The translations under genes and the position numbers were made by a program. From contig JANJTI010000091.1 in NCBI GenBank assembly GCA_024711185.1, positions 1 through 14,293 of the forward strand: a DNA stretch of 14,293 nt, in the 5' to 3' direction. This document shows, one piece after another, positions 1-8,884 of this stretch (positions are counted from its first letter, which is position 1; each line of letters starts with the position of its first letter). The notes beneath the pieces were generated by a model. It worked only from the letters and a program-made list of their open reading frames with translations, searched no databases and was not told where the DNA came from. Source of the DNA: Brevundimonas sp. GTDB taxonomy: Bacteria; Pseudomonadota; Alphaproteobacteria; Caulobacterales; Caulobacteraceae.

Positions 1-259
1 GGAAATCCCCGCCAAGGAGTTCGGCTCGGCGCTTGGGGTCCATCCCAGCCTCGTGATCCCCTTCGACGCAAAGGTCTTCGGCGCCGCCGCCAACAACGGC
101 CAGATGATCCTCGACGCCGGGGCCAGGTCGAAGGCGGCGGAGGCGTTCCAGACTCTCGCCCAGATCGTCTCCCGCCGCGAACTGCCGCAGCTGGCCGCGC
201 CGAAGGGCAAGGCGGGCGGCAAGTCGATGCTGTCGGGCCTGTTCAGGAAGAAGTCCTAA
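1..259 (+). CDS. cpaE: CpaE C-terminal end (pilus assembly ATPase), partial
   Basis: This is the 3' end of a gene cut by the left edge of the window. The frame is open from base 2 and ends at TAA 257-259, giving about 85 residues. The visible part reads EIPAKEFGSALGVHPSLVIP, continues with a PFDAKVFGAAANNGQMI stretch, and ends in a Lys-rich tail (LSGLFRKKS). This matches the C-terminus of CpaE/TadZ, the MinD/ParA-like protein that positions Tad pilus assembly at the cell pole. The call relies on that resemblance and on the cpaF, tadB and tadC genes that follow directly. The Walker motifs would lie outside the window. The next gene starts only 3 bases after the stop, so the genes are almost certainly co-transcribed. 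Confidence 0.85.
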   Translation, partial: EIPAKEFGSALGVHPSLVIPFDAKVFGAAANNGQMILDAGARSKAAEAFQTLAQIVSRRELPQLAAPKGKAGGKSMLSGLFRKKS

Positions 260-262
260 GCC

Positions 263-1855
<1,593 letters not shown>

Positions 1856-1858
1856 ACG

Positions 1859-2833
1859 ATGCTTCCGGTTCTCGCCGCCGTTCTGGCCTTCATCACCATC
1901 GGCGGTCTCGGCTGGGCTTTCGTCGGGGGCGGCGACTCCACGGACGCCGCCGTCAAGCGCGCCCAGTCCTTCGGCGGGCCCAAGCAGAACGCCGCGGCGG
2001 CGCGCAAGGCGGCCGCCAACACGCCCGAAGCCCGGCGCAAGCAGATCATGCAGCAGTTGCAGGAGGCGGACCGGCTGGAGCGCAAGGCCCGGCTGACCCT
2101 TCCGGCCAGGCTGAAGCAGGCGGGCCTTTCGATCAACGTCCAGACCTTCTGGATCATCAGCGGCGTGCTCGGGCTGACGGCGGCCCTGCTGCCCATGCTG
2201 TTCGGCCTGAACCCCCTGGTCGCGCTCGGGCTGGGGCTGGTCTTCGGCCTCGGCCTGCCCCGCTGGGTGGTCGGCTTCCTCGGCAAGCGCCGCTGCAAGA
2301 AGTTCTCCAGCCACTTCGCCGACGCCGTCGACGTCATCGTGCGCGGCATCAAGTCCGGCCTTCCGGTGCACGACTGCTTCCGGATCATCGCCCGCGAGAG
2401 CCCCGCGCCGCTGGGGCCGGAGTTCCAGCGCCTGGTCGAGGCCATGGGCGTCGGCCTCACCCTCCCGCAGGCGCTGGACAAGATGTACGAGCGCATGCCG
2501 ACGCCGGAGCTGAAGTTCTTCTCCATCGTCATCGGCATCCAGCAGAAGACCGGCGGCAATCTCGCCGAGGCCCTGTCCAACCTGTCGGCCGTGCTGCGCG
2601 CCCGCAAGATGATGGGCGAGAAGATCAAGGCGCTGTCGTCGGAAGCCACCGCCTCGGCGGGCATCATCGGCTCGCTGCCGCCGGCGGTGATGATCCTCGT
2701 CAGCCTGACCACCCCGGCGTACATGGCCAAGCTGTTCACCGATCCCCGCGGCCAGTTCATGCTTCTGGTCGCCGTCGTCATGATGAGCTTCGGCGTCTTC
2801 GTGATGAAGAAGATGATCTCCTTCAAGTTCTGA
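1859..2833 (+). CDS. tadB: TadB/CpaG, Tad pilus inner-membrane platform protein
   Basis: A 324-residue type II secretion F-domain protein that, with TadC, forms the inner-membrane platform on which the CpaF ATPase acts. There is an N-terminal membrane helix (about 2-21), a charged Ala/Lys/Gln-rich segment (about 40-80), a hydrophobic pair (about 97-140), the cytoplasmic T2SSF helical domain (about 150-260, including FADAVDVIVRGIKSGLP and KTGGNLAEAL), and two C-terminal membrane helices (about 268-290 and 300-320). ATG 1859 sits 3 bases after the cpaF stop, with GGAG of the cpaF 3' end (GGCGGAG) serving as ribosome site. Caulobacter nomenclature calls this gene cpaG. Confidence 0.95.
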   Translation: MLPVLAAVLAFITIGGLGWAFVGGGDSTDAAVKRAQSFGGPKQNAAAARKAAANTPEARRKQIMQQLQEADRLERKARLTLPARLKQAGLSINVQTFWIISGVLGLTAALLPMLFGLNPLVALGLGLVFGLGLPRWVVGFLGKRRCKKFSSHFADAVDVIVRGIKSGLPVHDCFRIIARESPAPLGPEFQRLVEAMGVGLTLPQALDKMYERMPTPELKFFSIVIGIQQKTGGNLAEALSNLSAVLRARKMMGEKIKALSSEATASAGIIGSLPPAVMILVSLTTPAYMAKLFTDPRGQFMLLVAVVMMSFGVFVMKKMISFKF

Positions 2834-2842
2834 GGACCAGAC

Positions 2843-3826
2843 ATGCCGGGCCTCATCCCCTTCTTCACCGATCCCGCGAACATCCTCAGCATGGTGGTCG
2901 GCTTCCTGGTGTTCGCCACCCTGGTCACCCTGCTCGGCTCGTTCGGCGGCGGGGCGAAGCTCGAGGGACGGATGAAGGCGGTCGCCGTGCGCCGCGAGGA
3001 GCTGAAGCGGCGTTCGCGGCAGGCCATCGCCGCCCAGGGCCCCGGAGGCCTGCGGCACACCGACGAAGGCTTCAAGAAGCGCGTTGTCGAGCGGCTGAAC
3101 CTGACCAAGCTGCTCGAGGACCCCAAGGTCGCCGACAAGATGGCCCAGGCCGGCTACCGCGGGCCCAAGCCGCTGACGACCTTCTACTTCTTCCGCTTCT
3201 CCATGCCGTTCGTCTTCCTTGCGGTCGCGGCCTTCTACCTGTTCATCTTCAACGATTTCGGCCTGCCGTTCATGACCCGCGTCACGGCGGTCATGGCCGC
3301 GGCGGTGGCCGGCTTCTACGCGCCGAACATCTTCCTCGCCAATCGCATCGCCAAGCGCCGCACCTCGATCATGCAGGCCTTCCCGGACGCGCTGGACCTG
3401 CTGCTGATCTGCGTCGAGGCGGGCATGTCGATCGAGGCGGCGATCACCAAGGTGGGCCAGGAGATCGGCGGCTCGTCCATTGACCTGGCCGAGGAGCTGA
3501 CCCTGCTGTCGGCCGAATTGAGCTACCTGCCCGACCGGCGCATGGCCTACGAGGGGCTGGCCAGGCGGACCAACCATCCGGGGGTCAAGTCGGTGGCCAC
3601 GGCCATGACCCAGGCCGAGACCTACGGCACCCCGCTGGGCGCGGCGCTGCGCACCATGGCCAAGGAAAACCGAGAGTTGCGACTTTCGGCGGCCGAGAAG
3701 AAGGCGGCGGCCCTGCCGGCCAAGCTGACCGTGCCGATGATCCTGTTCTTCCTGCCGGTGCTGTTCATCGTCATCCTGACCCCGGCGATCATCAGCATCC
3801 AGGACACCATGGCCAAGGGCGGCTGA
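2843..3826 (+). CDS. tadC: TadC/CpaH, Tad pilus inner-membrane platform protein
   Basis: A 327-residue T2SSF-domain membrane protein, the partner of TadB. It has an N-terminal helix (about 13-35), a basic cytoplasmic segment (about 40-110), a central hydrophobic block (about 115-165), and the F-domain with the characteristic FPDALDLLLICVEAGMSIEA stretch (180-199). A second helical region is rich in Ala, Glu and Arg (YGTPLGAALRTMAKENRELR, 261-280), and the protein ends in a strongly hydrophobic helix (296-320). ATG follows the tadB stop by 9 bases, with GAGGAC formed across that stop as a likely ribosome site. It is the last tad gene here. The next gene converges 4 bases away, so the usual tadD is not directly downstream. 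Confidence 0.95.
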   Translation: MPGLIPFFTDPANILSMVVGFLVFATLVTLLGSFGGGAKLEGRMKAVAVRREELKRRSRQAIAAQGPGGLRHTDEGFKKRVVERLNLTKLLEDPKVADKMAQAGYRGPKPLTTFYFFRFSMPFVFLAVAAFYLFIFNDFGLPFMTRVTAVMAAAVAGFYAPNIFLANRIAKRRTSIMQAFPDALDLLLICVEAGMSIEAAITKVGQEIGGSSIDLAEELTLLSAELSYLPDRRMAYEGLARRTNHPGVKSVATAMTQAETYGTPLGAALRTMAKENRELRLSAAEKKAAALPAKLTVPMILFFLPVLFIVILTPAIISIQDTMAKGG

Positions 3827-3836
3827 CGGATCAGCC
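3821..3836. terminator. Short hairpin made from two convergent stop codons
   Basis: The sequence GGCTGA-CGGA-TCAGCC is a perfect 6-bp stem with a 4-base loop. Its left arm contains the tadC stop TGA, and its right arm contains the complement of the SRPBCC gene stop. It could act as a bidirectional transcript end for the two convergent genes, but neither side has a T-run, so termination is an inference. Confidence 0.4.
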
Positions 3837-4262
3837 CTCCGCCGCCGCCTTCCAGGCTTCGGCGATGGCGTCGATCCCGTGGCGCAGCCGTTTGCGGTGC
3901 TTGTCGAAGAACAACTCGCCGCGCAGCCCCGAAAAGATGAAGCCGTTGGAGACGATGCAGCTGCCGGGCTCCAGCTCCTCGATCTCGAAGTAGCGGATCG
4001 ACCGGAACCAGACGCCGCGATTCTCGGTCCAGACCAGCTGGGCGTAGGGTTGCCATTCGCCCACCTTGGCCACCACGCGGCGTTCCGGCAGCTCCTCGAA
4101 TGACTCGGTGAGGGCGATCTGTCCGCCGTAGGCGATCGTTCCCTCCGCCGCCCGCTCGACCGGATTCCAGCGGTCCCAGCCGGGAAGGTCGGCGATGACC
4201 TCCCAGATTCGGTCGGTCGGTGCGCGCACGCCGATGCGCTTTTCGATGCGGGCGATGTCCAT
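3831..4262 (-). CDS. SRPBCC-fold (polyketide cyclase/START-like) protein
   Basis: A 143-residue soluble protein with no signal peptide, and the typical size of a single SRPBCC (Bet v 1/START-like) domain, which forms a cavity for a hydrophobic ligand. It opens with RIEKRIGVRAPTDRIWEVIA followed by DLPGWDRWNPV, the classic first strand, helices and W-x-x-W-NP element of the family. Alternating strands follow, and it ends in a long amphipathic helix (about 118-140: FFDKHRKRLRHGIDAIAEAW) that closes the cavity. ATG 4262 is the best start: there is no in-frame ATG, GTG or TTG just upstream, although the ribosome site is weak. It lies 44 bases downstream of the MFS gene on the same strand, so a shared transcript is likely. 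The ligand cannot be told from sequence. Confidence 0.8.
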   Translation of the reverse strand: MDIARIEKRIGVRAPTDRIWEVIADLPGWDRWNPVERAAEGTIAYGGQIALTESFEELPERRVVAKVGEWQPYAQLVWTENRGVWFRSIRYFEIEELEPGSCIVSNGFIFSGLRGELFFDKHRKRLRHGIDAIAEAWKAAAEG

Positions 4263-4306
4263 GCCCGACGGTCTGACACGCCTTTCCGACGCTGAAAAGA
4301 CGTCGC

Positions 4307-5602
4307 CTACCGGCCGCCCTCCGGGCCCGGCTGGGAGGCGGGCGGCGTCTCCGGCGCGGGGGTCTCGTCGCGGTCGGGGAGGTCGGGCGGCCCCAGCCGC
4401 AGGCGCGGGCTGGAGAAGCACAGCAGGGTCGCCACGCCGAGCAACAGGATGTTGGCTGCGAACGGCCCGGCCTCGGCCAGTTCGTAGAGGGCGACGCCGA
4501 TCACTGGCGGGCCGAGGAAGCTGAGCCCGGCCAGCGACATCATCAGTCCCGCCACCGCGCCCTGCTCGTGCCGCCCAACCGACAGGGAGGAGCCGGCCGT
4601 GAAGCCGGGGCGGGCGAAGCCGATCCCCAGCGAGATCACCGCATAGCCCACCACAACGCCATAGTAGCCGGGCGCCGCGATGGTCATCACATTGCCGACG
4701 AGGGCCAGTCCCGCGCCCCAGCGCATGAGGTCGGCGGCCTGCAGCTTGAGCAGCGGAATCAGCCCCCACTGGGCCATCAGGGTGGCGGCCGCCCCCGCCA
4801 GCATGGCGATGCCGATGAACGGCTGCGCGTCGCGCACCGATACGCCGGTCGCGCCCAGCTCGTCGATGACGTGGAAGCCGAGCACCGAGATGTTGACCGC
4901 CTGGGCGCCGGTGACGAGCAGGCCGTACAGCAGGTAGTCGCGCACCCGCGGGTCGCGCCACAGACCCTTGCCGGCGTCGGTCGGGCGGCCTGTCGGCTGA
5001 CGCACCACGTCGCCGCTGGGCAGGCGCCGCCACACGATCCACAGCACCACCGCGCCCAGCAGGGCGAAGGCGTACATGGGGCCGGCCAGACCGACGAAGG
5101 GCAGGATGAAGAAGGGGGCGACGGCCGGACCGACGACGGTGCCCAGGCCCTGGGCCGAGGCGAGCAGCGACATCGACTGGGTGCGCTGCTCCGGGGTGGT
5201 CCGGTCGGCGACATAGGCCTGGGCCGCGATCGGCGAGGCGGAGCCGAACACGCCGTAGATGGTCCGCGCCACGGCCATCAGGACGAAGGCGAGCATCGGC
5301 GCCAGCCACAGCTGCAGTCCGGACGTGGTGGCCAGGCCGAAACCGCCGATCGAGACGACGAAACCGCCGAGGCCGATCATGATGACCTTCTTGCGTCCCA
5401 GCCGGTCGGACAGACCGGCCCAGTAGGGCGAGGTCAGGGTCCACATCAGGGCCGAGATGGCGAAGGCCGCCGACACCAGCGTGTCGCGGAGGCCGAACTC
5501 GCGCCCGATCGCCGGCAGCACCGACTGCAGCGCCATATTGCCGGCGGCGGCGATCAGGCTGACCGCGAACAGGATGGCGAAGGCGGGGGAGCGCAGGTTC
5601 AC
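4307..5602 (-). CDS. MFS transporter, DHA1/TetA-like exporter
   Basis: A 431-residue integral membrane protein of the major facilitator superfamily with about 12 predicted helices. Motif A (GLSDRLGRKK, about 63-72) lies between helices 2 and 3. A motif C-like stretch (QGLGTVVGPAVAP, about 151-163) in helix 5 is typical of drug:proton antiporters of the DHA1 group, and the sequence resembles TetA-type exporters. The C-terminal tail (about 400-431) is Pro-rich and hydrophilic. The proposed start is GTG 5602, which keeps the whole first helix (AFAILFAVSLIAAAGNMAL). No good ribosome site precedes it, so a leaderless message is possible. It is divergent from the exported amidohydrolase across 84 bases and precedes the SRPBCC gene. 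The substrate is unknown. Confidence 0.9.
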   Translation of the reverse strand: MNLRSPAFAILFAVSLIAAAGNMALQSVLPAIGREFGLRDTLVSAAFAISALMWTLTSPYWAGLSDRLGRKKVIMIGLGGFVVSIGGFGLATTSGLQLWLAPMLAFVLMAVARTIYGVFGSASPIAAQAYVADRTTPEQRTQSMSLLASAQGLGTVVGPAVAPFFILPFVGLAGPMYAFALLGAVVLWIVWRRLPSGDVVRQPTGRPTDAGKGLWRDPRVRDYLLYGLLVTGAQAVNISVLGFHVIDELGATGVSVRDAQPFIGIAMLAGAAATLMAQWGLIPLLKLQAADLMRWGAGLALVGNVMTIAAPGYYGVVVGYAVISLGIGFARPGFTAGSSLSVGRHEQGAVAGLMMSLAGLSFLGPPVIGVALYELAEAGPFAANILLLGVATLLCFSSPRLRLGPPDLPDRDETPAPETPPASQPGPEGGR

Positions 5603-5686
5603 GCCGCGACCGTAGGCCGGCGCGGGGCCTTGCGGAAGCCGCCTCCGTCCGCGACGCTCGCCCGCTTCCACGACGAGGACGACGCC

Positions 5687-6991
5687 ATGACCCTTCGCCG
5701 CCTGGCCCTCTCCGCGACGGCCCTCGCACTCTCCGCGGGCGCAGCCGCCGCGCAGACGCCGCTGCAGCGGATCGAGTCGGCCGTCGAGGCGGCGACGCCA
5801 AGGGTGGTCGAGTGGCGGCGGGACCTGCACCGCCATCCGGAGCTCGGCTTCGCCGAAACCCGGACCGCGGGCGTGGTCGCCGGGCATCTGCGTAGCCTGG
5901 GGCTGGAGGTGCGCACCGAAGTGGGCCGCACCGGCGTGGTCGGCGTGCTGCGCGGCGCCCGGCCGGGACGCACGGTGGCGCTGCGCGCTGACATGGACGC
6001 CCTGCCGGTGCTGGAGGCGACGGGCCTCCCGTTCGCCTCCACCGCCACCGGGACCTACATGGGCGAGCCCGTGCCCGTGGCGCACGCCTGCGGCCACGAC
6101 GCCCACGTCGCCATGCTCATGGGCGCCGCCGAGGTGCTGGCCGGTATGAAGGACGACCTGGCCGGGACGGTGGTGTTCATCTTCCAGCCGGCGGAGGAGG
6201 GGGCGCCTCCCGGCGAGCCCAAGGGCGGGGCGGCGCTGATGATCGAGGAGGGGGCGCTCGCCGATCCCCGGCCCGAAGCGATCTTCGGCCTGCACGTGGT
6301 GCCTGGCCGCCCGGGCACGGTGTTTTATCGCCCGCAGGGCTTCATGGCCGCCTCGGACCGCGTCGACATCGTCCTGAACGGCCGGCAGACGCACGGGGCC
6401 TGGCCGTGGAAGGGCGTCGACGTCATCGCCGCCTCGGCCCAGATCGTCCAGACCATCAACAATCTGACCGCCCGGACCATCGACCCGACGACCACCCCGA
6501 CGGTGTTCACCATCGCCACCCTGGATGCCGGGGTCCGCTACAACATCATCCCCGACCGGGCGACCTTGTCGGGGACGCTGCGCACCTTCGACATCGCCCA
6601 GCGGGACGACCTGGTGCGGCGCGCGGAGGTCGCGATCCACAACGTGGCCGGGACGTACGGCGCGACTGCCGGGTTCTCGGTGCGCCAGAACGCCGCCCTG
6701 GTGTTCAACGACGAGGCGCTGTCGGCCTGGCTGGAGCCGGTGCTGGCCGAGGCGGCGGGCGCCGACAACGTCAACGCCGCTGCTCCGCCGACCACCGTGG
6801 CGGAGGACTTCTCCTATCTGTCGCAGGAGGTGCCGGGCGTGTTCTATCACTTGGGCGCGACCCCGGCGGGGACCGATCCCGCCAGCGCGCCGCCCAACCA
6901 TTCGCCTGCCTTCGACGTCGACGAGGCGGTGCTGCCGCTGGGCGTCAAGACCCACGTCCTGAGCGCGGTCCGCTTCCTCGAGCGCCCCTGA
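5687..6991 (+). CDS. Exported M20D-family amidohydrolase/metallopeptidase
   Basis: A 434-residue zinc amidohydrolase of the hippurate/IAA-amino-acid hydrolase type, which cleaves N-acyl amino acids or small amides. An N-terminal signal peptide (MTLRRLALSATALALSAGA then AAA-Q, cleavage near residue 23) implies a periplasmic location. Metal-site motifs are all present: ACGHDAH (Cys135, His137, His140), PAEEG (Glu170, Glu171), GLHV (His203) and the final NHSPAF His405. The dimerisation lid domain covers about 215-330. ATG 5687 is preceded by GAGGA about 8 bases upstream. Cysteine at the first metal position is typical of M20D rather than of DapE-type enzymes. Its neighbours are a divergent exporter and a small membrane protein. 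The physiological substrate is unknown. Confidence 0.92.
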   Translation: MTLRRLALSATALALSAGAAAAQTPLQRIESAVEAATPRVVEWRRDLHRHPELGFAETRTAGVVAGHLRSLGLEVRTEVGRTGVVGVLRGARPGRTVALRADMDALPVLEATGLPFASTATGTYMGEPVPVAHACGHDAHVAMLMGAAEVLAGMKDDLAGTVVFIFQPAEEGAPPGEPKGGAALMIEEGALADPRPEAIFGLHVVPGRPGTVFYRPQGFMAASDRVDIVLNGRQTHGAWPWKGVDVIAASAQIVQTINNLTARTIDPTTTPTVFTIATLDAGVRYNIIPDRATLSGTLRTFDIAQRDDLVRRAEVAIHNVAGTYGATAGFSVRQNAALVFNDEALSAWLEPVLAEAAGADNVNAAAPPTTVAEDFSYLSQEVPGVFYHLGATPAGTDPASAPPNHSPAFDVDEAVLPLGVKTHVLSAVRFLERP

Positions 6992-7060
6992 TCCTCTGGC
7001 TGGCAACCATCCTTCTCAACCCGCGGTCAATAATCCGGGCGCAGCCTCGCCGGGTTTGAC

Positions 7061-7065
7061 GGAGG
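7061..7065 (+). promoter_or_regulatory. Strong ribosome binding site of the small membrane protein
   Basis: GGAGG lies 5 bases before ATG 7071, inside the purine run GGAGGGAGAG (7061-7070). It is one of the best Shine-Dalgarno matches in the window and is the main reason for calling such a short gene. Confidence 0.7.
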
Positions 7066-7070
7066 GAGAG

Positions 7071-7208
7071 ATGAGGGAGCTGCCAGTCAGACTGCCGCCC
7101 GTCACGCTGGAGCGCCGCGGCGGACCGCTGCGCGAACTGGTCTTCTTCCTCGTCGCCTTCGCCGCCATGTTCGGCGGGGCGATGCTGGCGCTGGACGTGC
7201 TGCTCTAA
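7071..7208 (+). CDS. Small single-helix membrane protein (45 residues)
   Basis: A short open frame from ATG 7071 to TAA 7206-7208 encodes 45 residues. The first half is basic and proline-containing (MRELPVRLPPVTLERRGGPL). The second half is one hydrophobic helix (about 23-45: LVFFLVAFAAMFGGAMLALD then VLL) with a GG-x-x-x small-residue patch. The expected topology is an N-terminal cytoplasmic segment with a C-terminal membrane anchor. Support comes from a near-ideal ribosome site, strong G/C in third codon positions, and a fit that exactly fills the space between the amidohydrolase stop and the dapE stop. The last 4 bases overlap the dapE stop on the other strand. I do not recognise a family. 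It may be co-transcribed with the amidohydrolase 79 bases upstream. Confidence 0.65.
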   Translation: MRELPVRLPPVTLERRGGPLRELVFFLVAFAAMFGGAMLALDVLL

Positions 7209-8365
7209 CGCCGCGCGAAGAAGGTTTCGATCACCCGGCGATAGACCTCGGCCAGCTGCTCGATCTCGGCCGTAGGGGCGCGCTCGTCGATCTGGTGCAT
7301 GGTCTGGCCGACCAGCCCCAGCTCCAGCACCGGACACATGGCGCGGATGAAGCGGGCGTCCGAGGTGCCGCCGGTCGTGGAGGCCTCCGGGCGGCGGCCG
7401 ACGACGGCCTCGACCGCGTCCTGCACGCCGCTGACGAAGGGGCCGACCTCGGTGAGGAAGGCGTCGCCCGAATGCAGATGCTCCAGTTCGATGCGCAGTC
7501 CGCTCTCCGCCTGGACACGCCCGGCCTCGGCGTTGAGCCAGGCCATCAGGCTTTCGCCGGTGTGGTTCGGATTGAAGCGGATGTTCAGTCGGCCGCGGGC
7601 CTCGGCCGGGATGACGTTCGTCGCCGTGTTGCCGACGTCGAGGGTGGTGAGTTCCAGATTGGACGGCTGGAAGGCCTCGTAGCCATCGTCGAGCCGATGG
7701 TCTGCCAGCCGCGCGGCCAGCCGCGCCAGCACCGGCACCGGGTTGGCGGCGCGGTCGGGGTAGGCGACGTGGCCCTGCCGGCCATGCACGGTGATCCAGG
7801 TGTTGAGCGAGCCGCGGCGGCCGATCTTGATGGTGTCGCCAAGGGCTTGCTGCGACGACGGCTCGCCGACCACGCAGGCGTCGATGGCCTCGCCCTCGGC
7901 CATCAGCGCCTGGACCACCTTCTTCGTCCCGTGCAGCGCCGGCCCCTCCTCGTCGCCCGTGATCAGGAAGCTGAGCGAGCCGGGCACATCGCCCTCGGCC
8001 AGCACCCGCGACACGGCGGCGACCCAGGCGGCGATGCCCCCCTTCATGTCCACGGCCCCCCGGCCGTAGAGGACGCCGTCCCGCACCTCGGCCTCGAACG
8101 GCGCAGCCGACCAGGCCTCAGGCGCGCCCGTAGGCACCACGTCGGTGTGGCCGGCGAAGCAGAGGTTCGGCGTGGCGGTTCCGCGCCGGGCGTAGAGGTT
8201 CTCGATGCCCTCGAACGGCATGCGCCGGCAGTGGAAGCCGAGACTGGTCAGGGCGCGCTCCAGCACGTCCATCGCGCCCTCGTCGGCCGGGGTGACGGAC
8301 GGTCGGCGGATCAGGGCGCGGGTCAGATCGACAGGATCGATAACCGGAGTTGATGCGGGGCTCAT
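7205..8365 (-). CDS. dapE: Succinyl-diaminopimelate desuccinylase DapE
   Basis: A 386-residue M20A zinc enzyme that hydrolyses N-succinyl-LL-2,6-diaminopimelate to LL-diaminopimelate and succinate, a late step in lysine and peptidoglycan precursor synthesis in the cytoplasm. Visible motifs are GHTDVVP (His73, Asp75), the second metal Asp106 in GRGAVDMKGG, the catalytic and metal pair TGDEEG (Glu139, Glu140), VVGEPS (Glu168) and the terminal His357 in GQTMHQID. GGTSDARF (332-339) is the DapE signature that separates it from ArgE and CPG2. ATG 8365 has AAGG 4 bases upstream, and the length matches the family. It is divergent from the cupin gene across only 48 bases, and its stop overlaps that of the convergent small membrane gene. 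Confidence 0.96.
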   Translation of the reverse strand: MSPASTPVIDPVDLTRALIRRPSVTPADEGAMDVLERALTSLGFHCRRMPFEGIENLYARRGTATPNLCFAGHTDVVPTGAPEAWSAAPFEAEVRDGVLYGRGAVDMKGGIAAWVAAVSRVLAEGDVPGSLSFLITGDEEGPALHGTKKVVQALMAEGEAIDACVVGEPSSQQALGDTIKIGRRGSLNTWITVHGRQGHVAYPDRAANPVPVLARLAARLADHRLDDGYEAFQPSNLELTTLDVGNTATNVIPAEARGRLNIRFNPNHTGESLMAWLNAEAGRVQAESGLRIELEHLHSGDAFLTEVGPFVSGVQDAVEAVVGRRPEASTTGGTSDARFIRAMCPVLELGLVGQTMHQIDERAPTAEIEQLAEVYRRVIETFFARR

Positions 8366-8383
8366 GCAACCTTGCTTTACGGG

Positions 8384-8399
8384 GTTCCGGAGTTCCGGA
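8384..8399. promoter_or_regulatory. Tandem GTTCCGGA repeat, candidate operator
   Basis: Two adjacent exact copies of GTTCCGGA (8384-8391 and 8392-8399) lie in the 48-base divergent spacer between dapE and the cupin gene. Each copy contains the palindromic core TCCGGA, so the element could be bound by a dimeric regulator controlling either gene. The regulator is unknown, and the role is inferred from position only. Confidence 0.4.
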
Positions 8400-8413
8400 A
8401 TAGGCTTCCTCCC

Positions 8414-8884
8414 ATGCCGAAGATTGACATCGAGGCCGCGCCGACCGGGCACGGCACTTCCTATCCCGAACCGTTCGCCGGGCCATGCAAGCCGCGGCGG
8501 CGCTGGAGGCTCGGCGATGCCGCGGGCCTGAGCCAGTTTGGCGTCAATCTCCTGCGCCTGCCCGCCGGCGCGTGGTCGAGTCAGCGCCACTGGCACGAGG
8601 GCGAGGACGAGTTCGTCTGGGTGCTGGAAGGCGAGGTGGTGCTGGTCGAGGACGACGGCGAGACAGTGCTGAGGGCCGGCGACTGCGCCGGGTTCAGGGC
8701 CGGTGTGCCGAACGGCCACAAGATCGAGAACCGCTCGGGCGAGGAGGCGGTGCTGCTGGAGGTGGGAACCCGGACGCCCGGCGGGGACTCCGGAGACTAC
8801 CCCGACATCGACATGGTCTTCCGGCCCGGCGGCTACTTCCATCGCGACGGGACGCCCTGGCCGAAGGTTCCCCGCCGCACGTGA
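8414..8884 (+). CDS. Cupin-domain protein
   Basis: A 156-residue single-domain cupin (small beta barrel, usually metal-binding). Motif 1 is HWHEGEDEFVWVLEG (59-73), which fits H-x-H-x4-E-x6-G with His59, His61 and Glu66 as metal ligands. Motif 2 is the GDCAGFRAGVPNGHKIEN stretch (89-106), with His102 as the fourth ligand. A C-terminal tail follows (DYPDIDMVFRPGGYFHRDG then TPWP). No signal peptide is visible. ATG 8414 is chosen; an upstream in-frame TTG at 8372 would run back through the repeated element and to the edge of dapE and is unlikely. Its stop overlaps the start of the following transporter gene, so the two are translationally coupled. The ligand or reaction is unknown; sugar, small-acid or sensor roles are all possible in this family. 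Confidence 0.85.
   Translation: MPKIDIEAAPTGHGTSYPEPFAGPCKPRRRWRLGDAAGLSQFGVNLLRLPAGAWSSQRHWHEGEDEFVWVLEGEVVLVEDDGETVLRAGDCAGFRAGVPNGHKIENRSGEEAVLLEVGTRTPGGDSGDYPDIDMVFRPGGYFHRDGTPWPKVPRRT

Noticed and set aside
4568..5686. N-terminal extension of the amidohydrolase frame
   Set aside because: The frame is open by chance opposite the MFS gene. The signal peptide begins at ATG 5687, directly after a good ribosome site.
4307..7006. An 899-residue minus-strand frame joining the MFS gene to upstream sequence
   Set aside because: Only the part from GTG 5602 onward shows MFS features. The upstream part is the antisense of the M20D gene and has low-complexity Arg/Gly/His composition.
7018..7056. 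Possible terminator after the amidohydrolase (AACCCG with CGGGTT)
   Set aside because: The stem is only 6 bp with a 27-base loop and no T-run; too weak to call.
8372..8413. Alternative TTG start of the cupin gene
   Set aside because: It would run the coding sequence through the tandem octamer and to within a few bases of the dapE start, leaving no promoter. The ATG at 8414 gives a normal cupin N-terminus.
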